DNA of 64,000 nucleotides from Streptomyces endophytica (GCF_026153355.1 NZ_CP110636.1:4092001-4156000), one strand, 5' to 3'; shown: positions 48,558-60,117, numbered from the stretch's first letter. The notes: generated from the letters alone by a model not told the origin. A program made the numbers and translations.

Positions 48558-49760
48558 ATGAAGACGATCGACGACCTTCAGGTAGCAGGACAGCGGGTCT
48601 TTGTCCGCGCCGACCTGAACGTACCGCTGGACGGCACCACCATCACCGACGACGGCCGGATCCGCGCCGTCGCCCCGACGATCGCCAAGCTCGCCGAGCG
48701 CGGCGCCAAGGTGATCGTCGCCTCCCACCTGGGCCGTCCCAAGGGCGCCCCGGACCCGGCCTTCTCCCTGGCCCCCGCCGCTCAGCGGCTCGGTGAAATC
48801 CTCGGCCAGGACGTGGCGTTCGCGACCGACACCGTCGGCGCATCCGCCGCCGCCGTCACCGCGGGCCTCGCCGACGGCCAGGTGGCCGTGCTGGAGAACC
48901 TCCGCTTCAACCCCGGCGAGACCAGCAAGGACGACGCCGAGCGCGGCGCCTTCGCCGACCAGCTCGCCGCCCTCGCCGACCTCTACGTCGGCGACGGCTT
49001 CGGTGCCGTGCACCGCAAGCACGCCTCCGTCTACGACCTCCCCAAGCGCCTGCCGCACGCCGCCGGCGACCTCATCGCCACCGAGGTCGGCGTCCTGAAG
49101 AAGCTCACCGAGGACGTCAAGCGCCCCTACGTCGTCGTGCTCGGCGGCGCCAAGGTCTCCGACAAGCTCGCCGTCATCGACGAACTCCTCGGCAAGGCCG
49201 ACCGCCTCCTGATCGGCGGCGGCATGGCCTACACCTTCCTCAAGGCCAAGGGCTACGAGGTCGGCATCTCCCTCCTCCAGGAGGACCAGATCCCGGCCGT
49301 CACGGAATACATGGAGCGCGCCGAGAAGAACGGCGTCGAGCTGGTCCTGCCGGTCGACGTCCTCGCCTCCACCGACTTCCCGGACCTGAAGACCAAGGCC
49401 CCCGCGGACTTCGACACCCTCGACGCCGACAAGATCCCCTCCGACAAGGAGGGCCTGGACATCGGCCCGAAGACCCGCGAGCTGTACGCTTCCAAGCTGG
49501 CCGACGCCGCGACCGTCTTCTGGAACGGTCCGCTCGGTGTCTTCGAGCACCCGGACTACGCCGGTGGCACCCGTGCCATCGCCCAGGCGCTCGTCGACAG
49601 CGATGCCTTCACCGTGGTCGGCGGTGGCGACAGCGCCGCCGCGGTCCGCCTGCTGGGCTTCGACGAGAACGCATTCGGCCACATCTCGACCGGTGGCGGC
49701 GCCAGCCTCGAATACCTCGAAGGCAAGACGCTCCCCGGCCTCGCCGCTCTGGAGGACTGA
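48558..49760 (+). CDS. pgk: Phosphoglycerate kinase
   Basis: 400 residues, complete. ATG at 48558 behind ACGGAGCA. MKTIDDLQVAGQRVFVRADL NVPLD is the substrate-binding start, followed by ASHLGRPKG, LRFNPGETSKDDAERGAFA, VVLGGAKVSDKLAVIDELL (nucleotide binding) and TVVGGGDSAAAVRLLG near the end. Transfers phosphate from 1,3-bisphosphoglycerate to ADP. tpiA follows 6 nt later. Confidence 0.97.
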   Translation: MKTIDDLQVAGQRVFVRADLNVPLDGTTITDDGRIRAVAPTIAKLAERGAKVIVASHLGRPKGAPDPAFSLAPAAQRLGEILGQDVAFATDTVGASAAAVTAGLADGQVAVLENLRFNPGETSKDDAERGAFADQLAALADLYVGDGFGAVHRKHASVYDLPKRLPHAAGDLIATEVGVLKKLTEDVKRPYVVVLGGAKVSDKLAVIDELLGKADRLLIGGGMAYTFLKAKGYEVGISLLQEDQIPAVTEYMERAEKNGVELVLPVDVLASTDFPDLKTKAPADFDTLDADKIPSDKEGLDIGPKTRELYASKLADAATVFWNGPLGVFEHPDYAGGTRAIAQALVDSDAFTVVGGGDSAAAVRLLGFDENAFGHISTGGGASLEYLEGKTLPGLAALED

Positions 49761-49766
49761 ACAACC

Positions 49767-50543
49767 GTGAGTGACCGCACCCCGCTGATGGCGGGCAACT
49801 GGAAGATGAACCTCAACCACCTCGAGGCCATCGCCCACGTCCAGAAGCTCGCCTTCGCCCTCGCCGACAAGGACTTCGACGCCGTAGAGGTCGCCGTCCT
49901 GCCGCCCTTCACCGACCTCCGCTCGGTGCAGACCCTGGTCGACGGCGACAAGCTCAAGATCAAGTACGGCGCGCAGGACCTCTCCGCGCACGACTCCGGC
50001 GCGTACACCGGTGAGATCTCCGGCGCGATGCTCGCCAAGCTCAAGTGCGCCTACGTCGCCGTCGGCCACAGCGAGCGCCGCCAGTACCACGGCGAGAACG
50101 AAGAGATCTGCAACGCCAAGGTCAAGGCCGCCTTCCGGCACGGCCTGACCCCGATCCTCTGCGTCGGCGAGGGCCTGGACGTCCGCAAGGCCGGCAACCA
50201 GGTCGCGCACACCCTCGCCCAGGTCGACGGCGGCCTCGCGGACATCCCGGCCGAACAGGCCGAGACCATCGTGATCGCCTACGAACCGGTGTGGGCCATC
50301 GGCACCGGCGAGGTCGCCACCCCCGAGGACGCCCAGGAGGTCTGCGCGGCCATCCGCGGCCGCCTGGCCGAGCTCTACAGCCAGGAGCTGGCCGACAAGG
50401 TCCGCATCCAGTACGGCGGCTCGGTCAAGTCCGGCAACGTCGCGGCGATCATGGCCCAGCCGGACGTCGACGGCGCCCTCGTCGGCGGCGCGGCGCTGGA
50501 CGCCGACGAATTCGTCAAGATCGTCCGCTTCCGCGACCAGTAG
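49767..50543 (+). CDS. tpiA: Triosephosphate isomerase
   Basis: 258 residues, complete, GTG start. TPLMAGNWKMNLNHLEAIAH (catalytic Lys), CAYVAVGHSERRQYHGENEE (catalytic His), IVIAYEPVWAIGTGEVATPE (catalytic Glu) and IQYGGSVKSGNVAAIM (phosphate loop). Interconverts dihydroxyacetone phosphate and glyceraldehyde-3-phosphate. Six nucleotides after pgk, so co-translated. Confidence 0.97.
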   Translation: MSDRTPLMAGNWKMNLNHLEAIAHVQKLAFALADKDFDAVEVAVLPPFTDLRSVQTLVDGDKLKIKYGAQDLSAHDSGAYTGEISGAMLAKLKCAYVAVGHSERRQYHGENEEICNAKVKAAFRHGLTPILCVGEGLDVRKAGNQVAHTLAQVDGGLADIPAEQAETIVIAYEPVWAIGTGEVATPEDAQEVCAAIRGRLAELYSQELADKVRIQYGGSVKSGNVAAIMAQPDVDGALVGGAALDADEFVKIVRFRDQ

Positions 50544-50597
50544 CAGCCGCGCAACACCAGCAGCTATGACGAGGACGAGCCCTCGTCGTACCCTGTC

Positions 50598-50634
50598 GGG
50601 GCCGGGACCGGTGCAGCAGCGCCGGCCCGGCCCC
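50598..50634 (+). terminator. Stem-loop after tpiA
   Basis: GGGGCCGGG (50598-50606) pairs with CCCGGCCCC (50626-50634). A smaller GACGAGG/CCTCGTC stem precedes it at 50568-50587. Confidence 0.6.
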
Positions 50635-50700
50635 GCACCATATGTTCCACGTATCGTGATCCATACGTCCGTCCGTCAGTCCTAGAGAGTTGGTCCAGCC

Positions 50701-50937
50701 GTGGTCATCGGATTCTCGATCGCCCTCATCGTCTTCAGCCTGCTGCTGATGATGCTGGTGCTCATGCACAAGGGGAAGGGCGGCGGTCTGTCCGACATGT
50801 TCGGCGGCGGCATGCAGTCCTCGGTCGGTGGCTCCTCGGTCGCCGAGCGCAACCTGGACCGCATCACCATCGTGATCGGTCTGCTCTGGTTCGCCTGCAT
50901 TGTCGTCCTCGGCGTCCTGATGAAGCTCGGCAGCTGA
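50701..50937 (+). CDS. secG: Preprotein translocase subunit SecG
   Basis: 78 residues, GTG start. Two membrane helices (VIGFSIALIVFSLLLMMLVL and ITIVIGLLWFACIVVLGVLM) flank the cytoplasmic loop HKGKGGGLSDMFGGG and the G/S-rich SSVGGSSVAERNLDR, exactly the SecG pattern. SecG stimulates SecYE-mediated protein export. Its place after tpiA is conserved in Streptomyces. Confidence 0.95.
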   Translation: MVIGFSIALIVFSLLLMMLVLMHKGKGGGLSDMFGGGMQSSVGGSSVAERNLDRITIVIGLLWFACIVVLGVLMKLGS

Positions 50938-51090
50938 CATACCGTCGGGGGCGCGGCCTATCATGAGGGCGGCGTCCCGGGACGGTAACTCCGGTCACTG
51001 GACGCGCGTTGGGCCTTACGTAGACTGTGGCGTTCCGCAGCGCAGCTGATGTGAAGGCTTTGCAGCACCATTACGCAGGGAGTAACGACC

Positions 51091-51425
51091 GTGGCAAGTG
51101 GCAACGCGATCCGAGGAAGTCGGGTCGGGGCGGGGCCGATGGGGAGGCCGAGCGCGGCGAGTCCGCGCCGCGCATCCGCATCTCCTTCTGGTGCTCCAAC
51201 GGGCACGAGACGCAGCCCAGCTTCGCCGGCGATGCGCAGGTTCCGGACACCTGGGACTGCCCGCGCTGTGGTTTCCCGGCCGGCAAGGACCGGGACAGCC
51301 CGCCGGACCCGCCGCGCACCGAGCCCTACAAGACCCACCTCGCCTACGTCCGCGAGCGCCGCAGCGACGCCGACGGTGAGGCCATCCTCGCGGAGGCGCT
51401 CGCCAAGCTCCGCGGCGAGATCTGA
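51091..51425 (+). CDS. rbpA: RbpA-family RNA polymerase-binding protein (one frameshift)
   Basis: About 111 residues. The true start is the GTG at 51091 (ASGNAIRGSRVGAGPMG). After ATG-GGG a G is missing at 51141-51144, and the protein resumes in another frame as EAERGESAPRIRISFWCSNG, HETQPSFAGDAQVPDTWDCP RCGFPAGKDRD (zinc CxnC...CPRC), PPDPPRTEPYKTHLAYVRER and AILAEALAKLRGEI. The frame open from 51027 into the second half is not the native N-terminus. RbpA proteins bind sigma and RNA polymerase to stabilise open complexes. This secG-linked copy looks like the streptomycete RbpA paralogue rather than the principal one. Confidence 0.88.
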
Positions 51426-51438
51426 CGGAACCGACACA

Positions 51439-51483
51439 CGGCCGGCCCGGCCGGAGGGAACCCCCTTCCGGCCGGGCCGGCCG
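51439..51483 (+). terminator. Terminator hairpin after the rbpA-like gene
   Basis: A 17-bp perfect stem, 51439-51455 with 51467-51483 (CGGCCGGCCCGGCCGGA and complement). Confidence 0.75.
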
Positions 51484-51701
51484 CGTTCGCGCGCACCGCC
51501 GCACCCTCGGCCTTCCCCGCACCTGAAACAGCGGATGGGCAGCTACCCGAACACCTCGCGACCCCGGCGCTGCTCCCCGCCCGTCCACCGGTTCGTCAGA
51601 AGCCCGACAGCGCACCGACCGGCAGCGGACAGATACCTCATACCGCGCCCTGATCAATTAGGTTGGGAGATGGCGGGGCCGGTACGAGATGAAGAAGGCT
51701 G

Positions 51702-53363
51702 ATGTCCGAGATGAACCCACAAGGCCGCAGCAGGCTCGACCAGATGCCTGAGTGGACCGCGCTGAGCAAGCACCGCGAACAGCTGGGGGAGGTGCACCTC
51801 CGCGAACTGTTCGAGCGCGATCCCGCGCGCGCCGAGCGCTACACCCTCCAGGTCGGCGACCTGTACCTGGACTACTCCAAGCACCTGGTCACCGACGAAA
51901 CCCTGCGGCTGCTCGGCGACCTGGCCGCGGCGACCGGCGTGGCCGAGCTGCGCGACGCGATGTTCCGCGGCGACAAGATCAACGTCACCGAGCAGCGGTC
52001 CGTGCTCCACACCGCGCTGCGCGCGCCCGGCTCCGCGGTCATCAAGACCGACGGCACCGACGTCGTCCCCGGCGTCCAGCACGTCCTGACGAAGATGGGC
52101 ACCTTCTCCGACCGGGTCCGCTCCGGCGACTGGAAGGGCCACACCGGCAAGCGCATCAAGACCGTCGTCAACATCGGCATCGGCGGCTCGGACCTCGGCC
52201 CCGCCATGGCGTACGAGGCGCTGCGCGCCTACACCCACCGGGACATGCAGTTCCGCTTCGTCTCCAACGTGGACGGCGCGGACCTGCACGAAGCCGTCCG
52301 CGATCTCGACCCGGCCGAGACGCTCTTCATCATCGCCTCGAAGACCTTCACCACCATCGAGACGATCACCAACGCCACCTCGGCCCGCAACTGGCTGCTG
52401 ACCGGCCTCCAGGCCGGCGAGGAAGCCGTCGCCAAGCACTTCGTCGCCCTCTCCACGAACACCGAGAAGGTGACCGAGTTCGGCATCAACCCGGACAACA
52501 TGTTCGAGTTCTGGGACTGGGTCGGCGGCCGCTACTCCTTCGACTCCGCGATCGGTCTCTCGCTGATGATCGCCATCGGCAAGGAACACTTCCGCGAGAT
52601 GCTCGCCGGCTTCCACCTCGTCGACGAGCACTTCCACTGCACCCCGCCGCAGGAGAACGCCGCGTTCCTGCTGGGCCTCCTCGGCGTCTGGTACGGCAAC
52701 TTCTGGGACGCCCAGTCGCACGCCGTACTGCCCTACAGCCACTACCTCTCCAAGTTCACCGCCTACCTCCAGCAGCTGGACATGGAGTCCAACGGCAAGT
52801 CCGTGGACCGCGAGGGCCACCGGGTCAACTGGCAGACCGGCCCGGTCGTCTGGGGCACGCCCGGCACCAACGGCCAGCACGCCTACTACCAGCTGCTCCA
52901 CCAGGGCACGAAGATGATCCCGGCCGACCTCATCGGCTTCGCCGAACCGGTCGCCGACCTGCAGCCCGGACTGGTCGCCCAGCACGACCTGCTGATGGCC
53001 AATCTCTTCGCCCAGGGCCAGGCACTGGCCTTCGGCAAGACGCCCGACGAGGTGCGCGCCGAGGGCGTGGCCGAGGAACTCGTCCCGCACAAGACCTTCC
53101 AGGGCAACCGCCCCACCACCACGATCCTCGCCAAGGAACTCAGCCCGTCCGTACTCGGCCAGTTGATCGCCCTGTACGAGCACAAGGTCTTCGTCCAGGG
53201 CGCGATCTGGAACATCGACTCCTTCGACCAGTGGGGCGTCGAACTCGGCAAGGTCCTCGCCAAGCGCGTCGAACCGGCCCTCACCGAAGGCGCCGACGTA
53301 CCGGGTCTCGACCCCTCCACCACGGCCCTGGTCGCCAAGTACCGCGCCCTCCGCGCCCGCTGA
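51702..53363 (+). CDS. pgi: Glucose-6-phosphate isomerase
   Basis: 553 residues, complete. SRLDQMPEWTALSKHREQLG begins it; VVNIGIGGSDLGPAMAYEAL is the sugar-phosphate site, TLFIIASKTFTTIETITNAT the SIS motif, and WDWVGGRYSFDSAIGLSLMI, NGQHAYYQLLHQGTKMIPAD and GAIWNIDSFDQWGVELGKVL the C-terminal PGI signatures. Links glucose-6-phosphate and fructose-6-phosphate, joining the glycolytic genes to the pentose-phosphate operon facing it. Confidence 0.97.
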   Translation: MSEMNPQGRSRLDQMPEWTALSKHREQLGEVHLRELFERDPARAERYTLQVGDLYLDYSKHLVTDETLRLLGDLAAATGVAELRDAMFRGDKINVTEQRSVLHTALRAPGSAVIKTDGTDVVPGVQHVLTKMGTFSDRVRSGDWKGHTGKRIKTVVNIGIGGSDLGPAMAYEALRAYTHRDMQFRFVSNVDGADLHEAVRDLDPAETLFIIASKTFTTIETITNATSARNWLLTGLQAGEEAVAKHFVALSTNTEKVTEFGINPDNMFEFWDWVGGRYSFDSAIGLSLMIAIGKEHFREMLAGFHLVDEHFHCTPPQENAAFLLGLLGVWYGNFWDAQSHAVLPYSHYLSKFTAYLQQLDMESNGKSVDREGHRVNWQTGPVVWGTPGTNGQHAYYQLLHQGTKMIPADLIGFAEPVADLQPGLVAQHDLLMANLFAQGQALAFGKTPDEVRAEGVAEELVPHKTFQGNRPTTTILAKELSPSVLGQLIALYEHKVFVQGAIWNIDSFDQWGVELGKVLAKRVEPALTEGADVPGLDPSTTALVAKYRALRAR

Positions 53364-53380
53364 CCCCACCCGCAACCAAG

Positions 53381-53404
53381 CCGCACCCAAGCCGCACCCA
53401 AGCC
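53381..53404. repeat. 11-nt direct repeat after pgi
   Basis: Two full and one partial copy of CAAGCCGCACC, between the pgi stop and the terminator. Confidence 0.6.
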
Positions 53405-53405
53405 A

Positions 53406-53436
53406 CGGGCCCCGTCCTCGAAGAGGACGGGGCCCG
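53406..53436. terminator. Bidirectional terminator between pgi and pgl
   Basis: CGGGCCCCGTCCTC (53406-53419) and GAGGACGGGGCCCG (53423-53436) form a 13-14 bp perfect stem with a tiny loop, between convergent genes. Confidence 0.8.
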
Positions 53437-53478
53437 CAAGGTGCAAGCAAGGCAAGCGCGGCCGCGAAGGCCGTCGGC

Positions 53479-54261
53479 TCAGGCCGACGCCGGTGGGTAG
53501 AGGCTGCGCGGCAGTTGGGCCGCGGCCGGCTCGTCGAGGAGCCACAGCGTGCGGCTGCGGCCGCGGGCGCCGGCCGCCGGGGCCTGGACCTCGCCCGCGC
53601 CGGAGAGCGCGATGGCGGCCGCGTTGGCCTTGTCCTCGCCTGCCGCCAGCAGCCAGACCTGCCGCGCCGCGCGGATCGCGGGCAGGGTCAGGGAGATCCG
53701 GGTGGGCGGCGGCTTGGGGGCGCCGTGCACCCCGACCACCGTGCGCTCGGTCTCCCGTACGGCGGGGAGCTCGGGGAAGAGCGACGCGACGTGGGTGTCC
53801 GGGCCGACGCCGAGCAGCAGGACGTCGAAGGACGGGACCGGGCCGTGGTCCTCCGGGCCTGCTGCGGCGGCGAGTTCGGCGGCGTACGCCTCGGCGGCGG
53901 CGTCCGGGTCGTTGCCGTACGGGCCGTCCGCGGCGGGCATCGGGTGCACCCGGGCCGGGTCGAGCGGAACGCTGTCGAGCAGCGCCGCGCGGGCCTGGGT
54001 GTCGTTGCGCTCCGGGTCGCCCTCGGGCAGGAAGCGCTCGTCGCCCCACCACAGGTCGAGCCGGGACCAGTCCACGGCGTCCCGGGCGGGCGCCTCGGCG
54101 AGGGCCGCGAGCAGCCCGTTGCCGTTGCGCCCGCCGGTCAGCACGATGGCGGCGGAGCCGCGGGCGGCCTGGGCGTCCACGATCTTCGTGATCAGCCGGG
54201 CCGCCGCGGCCTTCGCCATCAGCTCCTTGTCGCGGTGGACGACGACTTCGGGAGCACTCAC
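53479..54261 (-). CDS. pgl: 6-phosphogluconolactonase
   Basis: 260 residues, complete. MSAPEVVVHRDKELMAKAAA, AIVLTGGRNGNGLLAALAEA, RLDLWWGDERFLPEGDPERN (family WWGDERF), SFDVLLLGVGPDTHVASLFP (GxGPDGHxAS with D-T for D-G) and RISLTLPAIRAARQVWLLAA. Hydrolyses 6-phosphogluconolactone in the oxidative pentose-phosphate pathway. Overlaps opcA by 4 nt. Confidence 0.95.
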   Translation of the reverse strand: MSAPEVVVHRDKELMAKAAAARLITKIVDAQAARGSAAIVLTGGRNGNGLLAALAEAPARDAVDWSRLDLWWGDERFLPEGDPERNDTQARAALLDSVPLDPARVHPMPAADGPYGNDPDAAAEAYAAELAAAAGPEDHGPVPSFDVLLLGVGPDTHVASLFPELPAVRETERTVVGVHGAPKPPPTRISLTLPAIRAARQVWLLAAGEDKANAAAIALSGAGEVQAPAAGARGRSRTLWLLDEPAAAQLPRSLYPPASA

Positions 54262-55328
54262 TTGCCGGCCGCCTTCTTGGCGGGTGCCTTCTTGCCCGAG
54301 GACGCGGACTTGGCCGGGGTGCCGTCGGCGGACGCCGCCGGTTCGCCCTTGGCCGTGCCCGCCGGGTCGCCGCTTCCGCCGCCGGCCGGACCGTCCCCGT
54401 CACCGTCGCTGAGGCGGTCCACGCCGAACTTCAGGGCGGCGGCGTAGATGTCGTCCGGGTCGAGCCGGCGGAGCTCCTCGGCGAGGAGTTCCGCGGTCTC
54501 CCGGCGCTTGAGCGCCACCGAGCGGTCCGGCTGGCCGGGCATGGAGAGCGTGGCCAGCGAGGCTTCGGGGCGGTCGAGCACGATAGGGCCGCCGCTGGAC
54601 TGCAGGCGGACGGCCGTGAGGCCGGGGCCGCCCGAGACCTTGCGGGAGACCGGGACGTTCAGCCGGTCGGCGAGCCACATGGCGAGCAGCTCGCAGCTGG
54701 GGTTGAACTCCTCGCCCTCGACCTCGGCCGAGGTGACCGTGCACGGGCCCTGGTCGAGCGCCGCCGCCAGCATGGAGCGCCAGGGCGTGATCCGGGTCCA
54801 GGCCAGGTCGGTGTCGCCCGGGGTGTACGTTTCCGCGCGCGCGGAGAGCTCCTGCACCGGGCGCTCGCAGGCGTAGGCGTCGGTCACCCGGCGCTGGGCG
54901 AGCGCGCCCAGCGGGTCCTTGGCCGGGTCCAGCGGGGCGTTGACCGCCCACCAGACGACCACTGGGGCGTCCGGCAGCAGCAGCGGGAGCACCACGGACT
55001 GGGCGTGGTCGATCGCCTCGCCGTAGAGCCGCAGCACGACCGTCTCGCCGGTGCCGGCCTCGGTGCCGACCCGCACCTCGGCGTCCAGGCGGGCCTTGGC
55101 GCGGTCGCGCGGCGACCGGCTGACCCGCTTGATGACGACGAGGGTGCGCGACGGGTGCTCGCGGGACGCCTCGTTGGCGGCCTTGAGGGCGTCGTAGGCG
55201 TTCTCCTCGTCGGTGACGATGACGAGCGTGAGCACCATGCCGATGGCGGGGGTGCCGACGGCGCGACGGCCCTCCACCAGCGCCTTGTTGATCTTGCTGG
55301 CCGTGGTTTCCGTCAGGTCGATCTTCAT
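54258..55328 (-). CDS. opcA: Glucose-6-phosphate dehydrogenase assembly protein OpcA
   Basis: 356 residues, complete. MKIDLTETTASKINKALVEG, VLTLVIVTDEENAYDALKAA, VVVWWAVNAPLDPAKDPLGA and WTRITPWRSMLAAALDQGPC are OpcA hallmarks. The last ~50 residues are a disordered Gly/Asp then Lys/Ala tail. OpcA activates or assembles Zwf in actinobacteria and cyanobacteria. It overlaps both zwf and pgl by 4 nt, so the three are tightly coupled. Confidence 0.95.
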   Translation of the reverse strand: MKIDLTETTASKINKALVEGRRAVGTPAIGMVLTLVIVTDEENAYDALKAANEASREHPSRTLVVIKRVSRSPRDRAKARLDAEVRVGTEAGTGETVVLRLYGEAIDHAQSVVLPLLLPDAPVVVWWAVNAPLDPAKDPLGALAQRRVTDAYACERPVQELSARAETYTPGDTDLAWTRITPWRSMLAAALDQGPCTVTSAEVEGEEFNPSCELLAMWLADRLNVPVSRKVSGGPGLTAVRLQSSGGPIVLDRPEASLATLSMPGQPDRSVALKRRETAELLAEELRRLDPDDIYAAALKFGVDRLSDGDGDGPAGGGSGDPAGTAKGEPAASADGTPAKSASSGKKAPAKKAAGK

Positions 55329-56857
55329 GGCCGACGCCAGCTCCGTCCGTCTCGTGCGAGCATTTCGTCCGCCTCGGCCGGGCCCCAGGTGCCCGCCGGG
55401 TACTGCGCGGGCTTGCCGTGCTTGTCCCAGTACTCCTCGATCGGGTCGAGGATGCGCCAGGACTGCTCGACCTCCTCCAGTCGCGGGAAGAGGTTGGCGT
55501 CGCCCAGGAGGACGTCGAGGATCAGGCGCTCGTACGCCTCGGGGCTGGACTCGGTGAAGGACTCGCCGTAGGCGAAGTCCATCGAGACGTCCCGGACCTC
55601 CATCGACGTGCCGGGCACCTTGGAGCCGAACCGCACGGTCACGCCCTCGTCCGGCTGGACGCGGATGACCAGGGCGTTCTGGCCGAGTTCCTCGGTGGCG
55701 GTGTGGTCGAAGGGGGAGTGCGGGGCGCGCTGGAAGACGACCGCGATCTCGGTGACCCGGCGGCCCAGCCGCTTGCCGGTGCGCAGGTAGAAGGGGACGC
55801 CCGCCCAGCGGCGGTTGTCGATCGACAGCTTTATCGCGGCGTAGGTGTCGGTCTTCGACTTGGGGTCGATGCCGTCTTCCTGGAGGTAGCCGACGGCCTT
55901 CTCGCCGCCCTGCCAGCCGGCCGCGTACTGCGCGCGCACGGTCTCCTTGCCCAGGTCCTTGGGCAGCCGGACCGCGCCGAGCACCTTGGTCTTCTCCGCG
56001 ACCAGGGCGTCGGCCTCGAAGGAGGCGGGCTCCTCCATGGCGGTCAGCGCGAGCAGTTGGAGGAGGTGGTTCTGGATGACGTCACGGGCCGCGCCGATGC
56101 CGTCGTAGTAGCCGGCCCGGCCGCCGATGCCGATGTCCTCGGCCATCGTGATCTGGACATGGTCGACGTAGCTGCGGTTCCACAGCGGCTCGAACATCGT
56201 GTTGGCGAAGCGCAGCGCCAGGATGTTCTGGACGGTCTCCTTGCCCAGGTAGTGGTCGATCCGGAAGACCTCGTTGGGCGGGAAGACCTCGTGGACGATC
56301 CGGTTGAGCTCCTGGGCGCTTTCGAGGTTGTGCCCGAACGGCTTCTCGATGACCGCGCGGCGCCAGGAGTCCTCCTTCTGGTCGGCCAGTCCGTGCTTCT
56401 TGAGCTGCTGGACGACCTTGGGGAAGAACTTCGGCGGCACGGACAGGTAGAAGGCGAAGTTGCCGCCGGTGCCCTGGGCCTTGTCGAGCTCGTTGATGGT
56501 GTCCTTGAGGGTCTCGAACGCCTCGTCGTCGTCGAAGTTGCCCTGGACGAAGCGGCAGCCCTGGACCAGCTGCTGCCAGACCTCCTCGCGGAACGGCGTA
56601 CGGGCGTGCTCCTTGACCGCCTGGTACACCTCCTGCGCGAAGTCCTCGTTCTCCCACTCCCTGCGGGCGAACCCGACGAGGGAGAAACCGGGCGGAAGCA
56701 GGCCGCGGTTCGCCAGGTCGTAGACGGCGGGCATCAGCTTTTTACGGGACAAATCGCCCGTGACGCCGAAAATGACCAGGCCCGACGGCCCCGCGATGCG
56801 CGGGAGCCGTCGGTCCGCGGCGTCACGAAGCGGGTTCGCTCCATGAACAGCGGTCAA
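55325..56857 (-). CDS. zwf: Glucose-6-phosphate 1-dehydrogenase
   Basis: 510 residues, complete. The start is taken as TTG at 56857 (L-TAVHGANPLRDAADRRL): GGAGGG lies 9-10 nt upstream, the tal stop is 5 nt away, and no in-frame ATG/GTG gives the conserved N-terminus. SGLVIFGVTGDLSRKKLMPA binds NADP, AVIEKPFGHNLESAQELN and VFRIDHYLGKETVQNILALR carry the catalytic HYLGKE. First step of the oxidative pentose-phosphate pathway. Confidence 0.95.
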   Translation of the reverse strand: MTAVHGANPLRDAADRRLPRIAGPSGLVIFGVTGDLSRKKLMPAVYDLANRGLLPPGFSLVGFARREWENEDFAQEVYQAVKEHARTPFREEVWQQLVQGCRFVQGNFDDDEAFETLKDTINELDKAQGTGGNFAFYLSVPPKFFPKVVQQLKKHGLADQKEDSWRRAVIEKPFGHNLESAQELNRIVHEVFPPNEVFRIDHYLGKETVQNILALRFANTMFEPLWNRSYVDHVQITMAEDIGIGGRAGYYDGIGAARDVIQNHLLQLLALTAMEEPASFEADALVAEKTKVLGAVRLPKDLGKETVRAQYAAGWQGGEKAVGYLQEDGIDPKSKTDTYAAIKLSIDNRRWAGVPFYLRTGKRLGRRVTEIAVVFQRAPHSPFDHTATEELGQNALVIRVQPDEGVTVRFGSKVPGTSMEVRDVSMDFAYGESFTESSPEAYERLILDVLLGDANLFPRLEEVEQSWRILDPIEEYWDKHGKPAQYPAGTWGPAEADEMLARDGRSWRRP

Positions 56858-56862
56858 GGGGA

Positions 56863-57981
56863 TCAGCCCTCCGAAGGAGCGAGGCGCTTGAGCTCCGCCT
56901 CGGTCGACTTGAGCAGGTCGTTCCAGGAGGCCTCGAACTTCTCCACGCCCTCGTCCTCCAGGAGCTGCACGACATCGTCGTACGAGATGCCGAGCGCGCC
57001 GATCGCGTCGAGGTCGGCCTGGGCCGCCGCGTAGGTGCCGGAGATGGTGTCGCCGGTGATCTCGCCGCGCGCCGCGGTGGCCTCCAGGGTGGCCTCCGGC
57101 ATGGTGTTGACCGTGCCCGGGGCGACCAGCTCGTCCACGTACAGCGTGTCCTTGTAGGCCGGGTCCTTCACGCCGGTCGAGGCCCACAGCGGACGCTGCT
57201 TGTTGGCGCCGGCCTTGTCCAGGGCGGCCCAGCGGTCGGAGGAGAAGACCTCCTCGTACGCCTGGTAGGCCAGCCGGGCGTTGGCCAGCGCGGCCTTGCC
57301 CTTGAGGGCCTTGGCCTCGTCGGTGCCGTTCTTGTCCAGGCGCTTGTCGATCTCGGTGTCCACGCGGGACACGAAGAACGAGGCGACCGAACGGATCAGG
57401 GACAGGTCCAGGCCCGCGGCCTTGGCCTTCTCCAGGCCCGCGAGGTAGGCGTCCATGACCTCGCGGTAGCGCTCCAGCGAGAAGATCAGCGTGACGTTGA
57501 CGCTGATGCCCAGGCCGATGACCTCGGTGATCGCCGGCAGGCCCGCCTTGGTGGCGGGGATCTTGATCAGGGTGTTCGGGCGGTCCACCAGCCACGCCAG
57601 CTGCTTGGCCTCGGCGATGGTCGCCGCGGTGTGGTGGGCCAGGCGCGGGTCGACCTCGATGGAGACCCGGCCGTCCTGCCCGCCGGTGGCGTCGAAGACC
57701 GGCCGCAGGACGTCGGCGGCGTCCCGGACGTCCGCCGTCGTGATCATGCGGATGGCTTCCTCGACGGTGACCTTACGGGCGGCGAGGTCGGCGACCTGCT
57801 GCTGGTAGCCGTCGCCCGAGGAGATCGCCTTCTGGAAGATCGACGGGTTGGTCGTGACGCCGACGACGTGCTGCTGGTCGATCAGCTCGGCGAGGTTGCC
57901 GGACGTGATGCGCTTGCGCGACAGGTCGTCCAGCCAGATCGCGACGCCTTCATCGGAGAGGCGCTTGAGTGCGTCTGTCAT
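56863..57981 (-). CDS. tal: Transaldolase
   Basis: 372 residues, complete. MTDALKRLSDEGVAIWLDDL, VVGVTTNPSIFQKAISSGDG (TTNPS signature), NTLIKIPATKAGLPAITEVI (Schiff-base Lys in IKIPAT), GISVNVTLIFSLERYREVMD and SLIRSVASFFVSRVDTEIDK. Transfers a three-carbon unit between sugar phosphates. Upstream of zwf by 5 nt. Confidence 0.96.
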   Translation of the reverse strand: MTDALKRLSDEGVAIWLDDLSRKRITSGNLAELIDQQHVVGVTTNPSIFQKAISSGDGYQQQVADLAARKVTVEEAIRMITTADVRDAADVLRPVFDATGGQDGRVSIEVDPRLAHHTAATIAEAKQLAWLVDRPNTLIKIPATKAGLPAITEVIGLGISVNVTLIFSLERYREVMDAYLAGLEKAKAAGLDLSLIRSVASFFVSRVDTEIDKRLDKNGTDEAKALKGKAALANARLAYQAYEEVFSSDRWAALDKAGANKQRPLWASTGVKDPAYKDTLYVDELVAPGTVNTMPEATLEATAARGEITGDTISGTYAAAQADLDAIGALGISYDDVVQLLEDEGVEKFEASWNDLLKSTEAELKRLAPSEG

Positions 57982-58015
57982 GGGTTCTGCATCTCCTACT
58001 CGTCGTATACGTGCG

Positions 58016-60117
<2,102 letters not shown>

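Noticed and set aside
50984..51010. Possible sigma-R promoter (GGTAA-N19-GTT) before the rbpA-like gene
   Set aside because: Two mismatches in the GGAAT box. Other RbpA genes are sigma-R controlled, but this match is too weak.
51027..51090. Upstream start for the rbpA-like gene
   Set aside because: The added N-terminus does not match the family. The native start is in another frame at 51091, and the single frame is a product of a missing G.
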